Shown here: positions 56,804-64,000 of the stretch, one piece after another
Numbering within the stretch: the first letter of the stretch is position 1
Layout of the letters: each line of letters begins with the position of its first letter
From: Cercis canadensis
Lineage: Eukaryota; Streptophyta; Magnoliopsida; Fabales; Fabaceae
Direction: 5' to 3'
Assembly (NCBI GenBank): GCA_003255065.1
Contig: QAOA01005271.1
Span: forward strand, 673,270 to 737,269
Length of the DNA stretch: 64,000 nucleotides
Made by a program: the position numbers and the translations under genes
Notes under the pieces: model-generated
Database searches by the model: none
The model's input: the letters and a program-made list of their open reading frames with translations, nothing else
Told to the model about the DNA's origin: nothing

Positions 56804-57634
56804 TCAGTTGGGCCACGAGAAGAAATCGTCGATGTCAAACTCGCCAAACTCTTCCTTTCCGAACTGCTGACTCGACAGCATCATATTCATGTCCGGCACA
56901 CTTAACGGCACGTCAATTTCGAAACCGAAGGCATCGACGTCGCCGTAACCGAAACTGTCGAACGGCGTTGATTCGCCGTCGTAAGGAAGGACGGACGTGG
57001 GTGAAGCAACAGTGTCGGAGGAGATGAAACCGTCGGTGCTTGGACTGCAAACGGCCACCGGTGTCTCCGTTTCCTCCTCCGTGATCATGGTGTTGGGGAA
57101 GTTGGTAACGGCGTTAGGACCCTTCAACTTCAGCGCAGCCTTATCATACACGGTGGCAGCTTCCTCCGCCGTGTCGAATGTTCCAAGCCAGACCCGTTTC
57201 CGTCGGATCGGGTCCCGGATCTCGGCGGCCCATTTGCCCCACGGCCGCTGGCGAACGCCTCTGAACTTGTTGTGGCAACGAGAGGAGACGTTGCAGTTGG
57301 GTGATTTCTTGGGTCTCTTAACATGGGTCGGGTCCTGTTTAGCAGAGGAACAAGAGGGAGAAGAGGAAGGGGAATCTGTGAAAGAAAGTTCCATGCTGAT
57401 CTGGGTAATTTGCCTCTTAACTCTTGGAAATCTCACTGGGTTTTCTTGCTCTTCATCGCTGGAAGAGTCCGTATCAGTAGCGTCATGGTCCGTGAGTATG
57501 ATCCTCACTAGCTTTCGATGAGATTTTCTCCTAGTTTTGCATAGTGGGTTACTGTAAGAAGTCACATCCCCAGAAAGGGAACTTGGAGTTGCGGGCTTGC
57601 GCTGCTGGAGCATCACAGTGGATTGTACGGACAT
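56804..57634 (-). CDS. Cytokinin response factor (AP2/ERF group VI)
   Basis: Intronless 276-aa transcription factor. Near the N-terminus is the CRF domain ([20 protein letters not shown], about residues 41-60). This defines cytokinin response factors, a side branch of the ERF family that acts with two-component cytokinin signalling and mediates interaction among CRFs and with phosphotransfer proteins. A basic linker leads to the AP2/ERF DNA-binding domain at about 123-181 ([19 protein letters not shown], then [17 protein letters not shown]). The Ala and Asp positions typical of ERF-type GCC-box binders ([13 protein letters not shown]) are present. The C-terminal half has the SPTSVL motif known in CRFs as a putative kinase site, and an acidic end ([14 protein letters not shown]) that looks like an activation region. 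It acts in the nucleus. I cannot assign a specific CRF number. Confidence 0.95.
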   Translation of the reverse strand: MSVQSTVMLQQRKPATPSSLSGDVTSYSNPLCKTRRKSHRKLVRIILTDHDATDTDSSSDEEQENPVRFPRVKRQITQISMELSFTDSPSSSPSCSSAKQDPTHVKRPKKSPNCNVSSRCHNKFRGVRQRPWGKWAAEIRDPIRRKRVWLGTFDTAEEAATVYDKAALKLKGPNAVTNFPNTMITEEETETPVAVCSPSTDGFISSDTVASPTSVLPYDGESTPFDSFGYGDVDAFGFEIDVPLSVPDMNMMLSSQQFGKEEFGEFDIDDFFSWPN

Positions 57635-58340
57635 GCCGAAAGTGGCAGTGGGAGTTGAGAGAAACGAAAAAGGTTGCTGCTTGTCAGGGTAGTTTCAGTG
57701 AAGTGTGAGAGGAAATGGCAAGGGTGACAGAGTATGCAGTGATGGGCTCGTTTTGCTGCATCAAGCAGTGGTGGAGAGACAAAATCTGTTTGATTTTCGG
57801 GAATTTTCAGAGCCCCTCTTGTTAAAAGCAGAAGAAGAAGAAGAAGTTGGTTATCAGAGAAATGAAATCTGGGGTTTGATCACTTGGGTGGAGGAGGTAT
57901 AGCAGAGAGCAAAGGAGATTCCAGGAGATATAAAGAAAAATGGATCTATATACTGAGTGATCAAATCCTTGAAGGAATCAAGACGTTAGAGATGTGGATG
58001 AAGCAGAAAGAAACCAAAGATATGGAAAAACCCTTTTGCTTTTTCCAGACATATTCCAGAGAGAGAATCTGACCAACCTTGGATACGCTTAAAAATCTCA
58101 CACCACTTTTACTGGAAGATAACACACAAAAACACGAGGAGAGAGAGAGAGAAGCAACTTGTGACAAAGCAGAACTAGTAGGTAGCAGAGGGAAAGAAGC
58201 AGAGGGGATTTGGCGGGAAAGAGCTTGTGCTCTCTGCTATGCTGAGCTAGTAAAGTAAGGCAAGAGCTACTCAGAGTGTAGTAATTAGTGAAGAGATAGA
58301 GAGGAAAGAGAGGGAAGGTTGAAGAGAAAGGGAGAAGAAA
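57635..58340 (-). promoter_or_regulatory. Long 5' leader of the CRF gene
   Basis: If the TATA box at 58369-58378 is used, transcription starts near 58340 and the leader is about 700 nt, unusually long. It includes CT-rich microsatellite stretches (GA-rich on the plus strand). A leader intron is possible but I could not define one. Confidence 0.45.
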
Positions 58341-58368
58341 ACGAAGTAAGAGAAGAGAAGGTTAAAGG

Positions 58369-58378
58369 ATATATATAG
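58369..58378 (-). promoter_or_regulatory. TATA box of the CRF gene
   Basis: On the minus strand the sequence is CTATATATAT, followed about 30 bases downstream by a CT-rich start region. Farther upstream (58590-58600) is TTGACGTGTC, which includes W-box-like and ABRE-like cores. Confidence 0.55.
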
Positions 58379-58380
58379 TG

Positions 58381-61300
58381 CACGGGGGGAGTGTCCCCAT
58401 TGGAGGACCACGAAAATATTTTTCTCGTGAGAAAGGAGAGTGTGTGTGGGCTTTTGGGTAGTGTAGTGTGTACTATTTGGGAGTCGATGGAGGAAAGGGG
58501 GAATTAGCGAGAGTGAGTGGAGGGTCATGAATCGGTGTGTCGCTGTCGGGAGTAGAAAATAACGCAGCTTCCGGCCTTCCCAGCTGCCTCTGTTGACGTG
58601 TCCCAACTTTCTGCCTCCGCTCATGTCTGTTTCTCACAACCATAATCCCACTCCTAAATATATTCCATATCTTACTTCTTACCAAAAAATTCCCACATAA
58701 ACTTCAATTCAATCTCACCCTCATAGCTATGCAAAACCCCTTCTGCTCTGCATTTTTGTGCTTTGTTGAATTTTCTTCTCATTGTGCATGCTAGAAAGGT
58801 CACTGATTAAGCCTATGAATCAGAATGGTTAAGGTTAACCATTCTTCAAGTGTGCTTTGACATGTAAACATCATCTTATATTCTTCGTCAAGATTGAGCG
58901 TAGGACGATGTTATAGAAAAATTATTAGATATAATTTAATAATGAAAGATTTGATAGTTTACAGTAGATTAAAAATCCAAGCATGAGATGTGTTGTTTTA
59001 AACTTTTAATAACTCGACTCAACTATTACAAAATAGATTGTCATTGCTAATATCTAGTCAAGCATAAATCCATGCATATATTTACTCTTTTTTTTTTTTT
59101 TTGGCTGAAACCTTTTTTCTTGATTATAACCATTTAAAAAAACAATAGATGAATATGGTAATCAATTACGTCTATGGATGAGATTAATTAACGGTTCTTA
59201 AAGTGTGCTTTGATGTCTATTAGCGCAATTAAATTGGTTTGATGATGGGTGAGCACACGAGAGCATAGTGAGGTCCAAATATTTGTGCTCACTTTACACG
59301 TTGGTCAAGCTTAAACCACGCAATTGACGAGTCCTATGCTAGAATCAACGTTTTATTAAACAGGACAGAAACCTAGCTAAGAACCATAACGTGGAAATTG
59401 GGCAATTGAAATTTGCAAAGACTTTCTAGTATTTACCATAGCGGTCTAACCAGAACCATGATGCTTGTCTCCAAACATCACTCGGCAGATGCTCCTTATT
59501 GTCCTCACTCCTTACAATTCTCTGAACCCCTTGCTCAGCTGGATAACACATGCTGTGAAAAACAGTTTTTGTGAGGCCACGTTTAGTACTAAGACAATAG
59601 CTAGTCATGAAATTAGCAAATTTTATATGTATCCACGTATATCTAATACTGGTTTGGAAGGGTAATTTTCAATTTCTTATGTAATGCGTTGAGAAAAATA
59701 GGAGAAGTATATGAGATAGAAGCTTAACATCAATAATCTAATTCTTATGAACAAAGAATTATACAAGATAAGTGTTTATATTAACACTACCATTTTTGTA
59801 AATATTTTAATATTTCCCTCGTAACAATAAATAAAAGTTAAGGCGGCTATTAGTATGATACGGTGCAATTATATAAGTAGATATGATTAAGTAGGGGAAG
59901 ACTAATGGCTATAGATGAAACTAAAAAGGAAAACGTTAACATCGTATGATGGGACTAAATATTGTAGAGAACTTGCTTAAAAGTTTAGTTAGATTTTAGC
60001 TTGGGGAAGAAGCAAAGGCAAACAAATCTCTCAGTGAGTCAACCACGTGTGCTGTTACCCATTTGAGGGAGGCAATAAAATTATAAACAAGAGTGACCCC
60101 TTCCTCGCTTGTTGCTTGTCAACCAAGTGATATTAGTCTTTGGCCACTTTTCTCTAACCCCTATTGTGTGCAAATTAACTACCCACTTCTTTTTCTTTTT
60201 CTTTTTTATTCTTTTTTTGTGTCTAATGAATTACTGACTTCAATTTTTTGTTCTTAATGACCTCATCGTAAACGTGTTTGATTTTAACTTCTAGTACTAG
60301 TGCTTTCCAACATGATAATTCGAGGCTTCTAACGTATTGAATTTTGAAGTCAACTCAATTCTTCAAAAGTTTAGGGACCTTTCCACTGCGTGATTTGGAA
60401 GGAAAACAAGAGAGTATTCTATAAAGAATGAAAGAAAGAAACTAATAAAAGTAAACCTTTGTAAGCTTCATTTTCATCCTTTTTTCTCTCCATCAAGAAC
60501 GAATCATAGCTATGTACATCTTCATAACACAAAGCTGAGCAGATATCAGAGAGTTAATGTGTTGCTTGTTAAAAATAAAAGTTAAGTGCTATATTGTAAG
60601 CTATTGAAAGCTGTGAATAATTTGCAAAAGATCCTAGATTTAAATTTTCATATCAGATATAACAAACCCATTGTAAAAAATCCATGCACTGGATATATTT
60701 TCCATTTCAGTTTTTTAATCCTCAAGTTCAACAGAACAATTATTGAACACGTCCTTGCATTCTTGGATTCTCAAGTAAACAGGACATGCTTTCTTTGTCT
60801 CAGCAAGAACCATACATAAAACATGCTCCATGTCTCGATAGGCAGCTTTCAAATTTCATCTTCGCAGGACAGTTACAGCACTTAGGACCAGTAATGATCA
60901 ATTTGTGGTTGACCCGTCTCCGTCACAATAAAGTTCATGAGTATTGGTTACTATCAATTTGAGGATTCAAACATCGATTTGTTCTTACCTTTCTTATGGT
61001 GGTTTTGAAGGAAAACTATAATTTCTATGAATTTACTAACAGAAAATTGAAGTAGAACACAAAGATGGGTCATGGGTAACTAACATGGTCACATGGGAAG
61101 CATCATAACAATGTTTGCAATTCTTTATCAGTCCAACCACCTATTTCTACATACTGATAAACCATGGTGTCAAAAATATAAACACTCACCTCATTTAAGG
61201 ACATCTGCCCTCTACATTGCAAAACTTAAGAACCTGGCCAGAAAAATAAAAAAATTTATCATGCCTGAAATGAATTCCCGATCCCAATTCCAATATCCAC

Positions 61301-61605
61301 CAGAAAAGATGAAGTTCCACATAAAATAGGCAGCTACCACCTTGTCCATAATTATTATTTCTTTATCAATCATTTCAGGGTAACAGGTCAACAAGCAGAA
61401 TGATCACACAGCATTACATTACAATTTCCCCTTATCACGAATGTCTTACAAAGGAATATTCACAAATGATAATCAAGTCCCTTACCATTGTTGAGTTCCA
61501 CTGACAAACGAGAAAGCACTCATTCAAAATATTTCGTTCTTTTACATATGGAGAAGCAAATAATGATTTAGCAACTTCATTCAACGGCTGAGAGGACAGG
61601 AATGT
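58381..61605. other. Intergenic: CRF promoter side and E2 3' side
   Basis: The first part is CRF upstream sequence and the last part the 3' UTR of the ubiquitin-conjugating enzyme gene. Between them is AT-rich DNA with no recognised genes. A minus-strand stretch at 59426-59608 reads as a plausible but unidentified 60-codon peptide (including DVWRQASWFWLD) and might be an exon fragment of a decayed gene. Confidence 0.4.
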
Positions 61606-63876
<2,271 letters not shown>

Positions 63877-64000
63877 TCATTGGTCTATAACGAATTCCTT
63901 CACTTGGCAACTTTAAACACGCTCCAAGGTTGACTGGAAGCAAAATACACCAAAGAAGGTGGTACTAGACATAAACACTCATCCATTACCAATCATTCTC

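Noticed and set aside
56997..57521. 174-codon plus-strand open frame
   Set aside because: Antisense of the CRF coding sequence, with no family resemblance.
59426..59608. 60-codon minus-strand frame with DVWRQASWFWLD
   Set aside because: It looks protein-like, but I cannot identify a family, flanking exons or splice sites. Left as a note in the intergenic entry.

Overview
The window is nuclear DNA from a eudicot plant. The evidence is GT-AG introns, AT-rich intergenic DNA, plant-only gene families (phytocyanin, NETWORKED actin-binding protein, cytokinin response factor), a plant tRNA-Arg(CCU), and plant-type SINE, hAT-MITE, LINE and Ty1/copia elements. I cannot name the species.

Layout. 1-1.26 kb: upstream DNA with a tRNA-derived SINE. 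1.27-9.5 kb (+): a 14-exon DEAD-box RNA helicase, complete (564 aa). 9.5-13.6 kb: gene-free, with one possible decayed transposon. 13.6-14.8 kb (+): a phytocyanin/early-nodulin-like protein lacking one copper ligand. 16-18.3 kb: two decayed LINE RNase H remnants, a tRNA-Arg(CCU) gene and a 509-bp hAT-type MITE with intact target duplication. 18.8-22.1 kb (-): a NETWORKED4-type actin-binding protein whose WWW-containing first coding exon lies 1.5 kb upstream of the main exon. 25.7-27.4 kb (+): a small secreted six-cysteine protein I do not recognise. 27.55-32.5 kb (+): a Ty1/copia element with a truncated 5' LTR and two premature stops. 33.1-36.8 kb (+): TFIIE beta, with its N-terminal exon apparently hidden in a 471-bp N gap. 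38.05-41.1 kb (-): complete eIF2 beta (268 aa). 43.9-48.3 kb: a near-identical second copy of eIF2 beta's 5' half and flank, joined at a single N. 48.3-56.8 kb: AT-rich DNA with a foldback element and a possible orphan promoter. 56.8-57.6 kb (-): an intronless cytokinin response factor (AP2/ERF group VI) with a long leader. 61.6-63.85 kb (-): a ubiquitin-conjugating E2 enzyme, cut by the window edge.

The genes are unrelated plant genes, mostly housekeeping (RNA metabolism, transcription and translation initiation, ubiquitination), plus one hormone-response regulator. They do not form a pathway or cluster. The most consequential observation concerns the assembly. Several single-N positions sit between two copies of the same sequence, from about 16 bp to 4.4 kb. 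This suggests that overlapping contigs or haplotypes were joined without merging, so the eIF2 beta 'tandem duplication' is probably an artefact. I found no convincing new biological system. The least explained coding item is the six-cysteine secreted protein.
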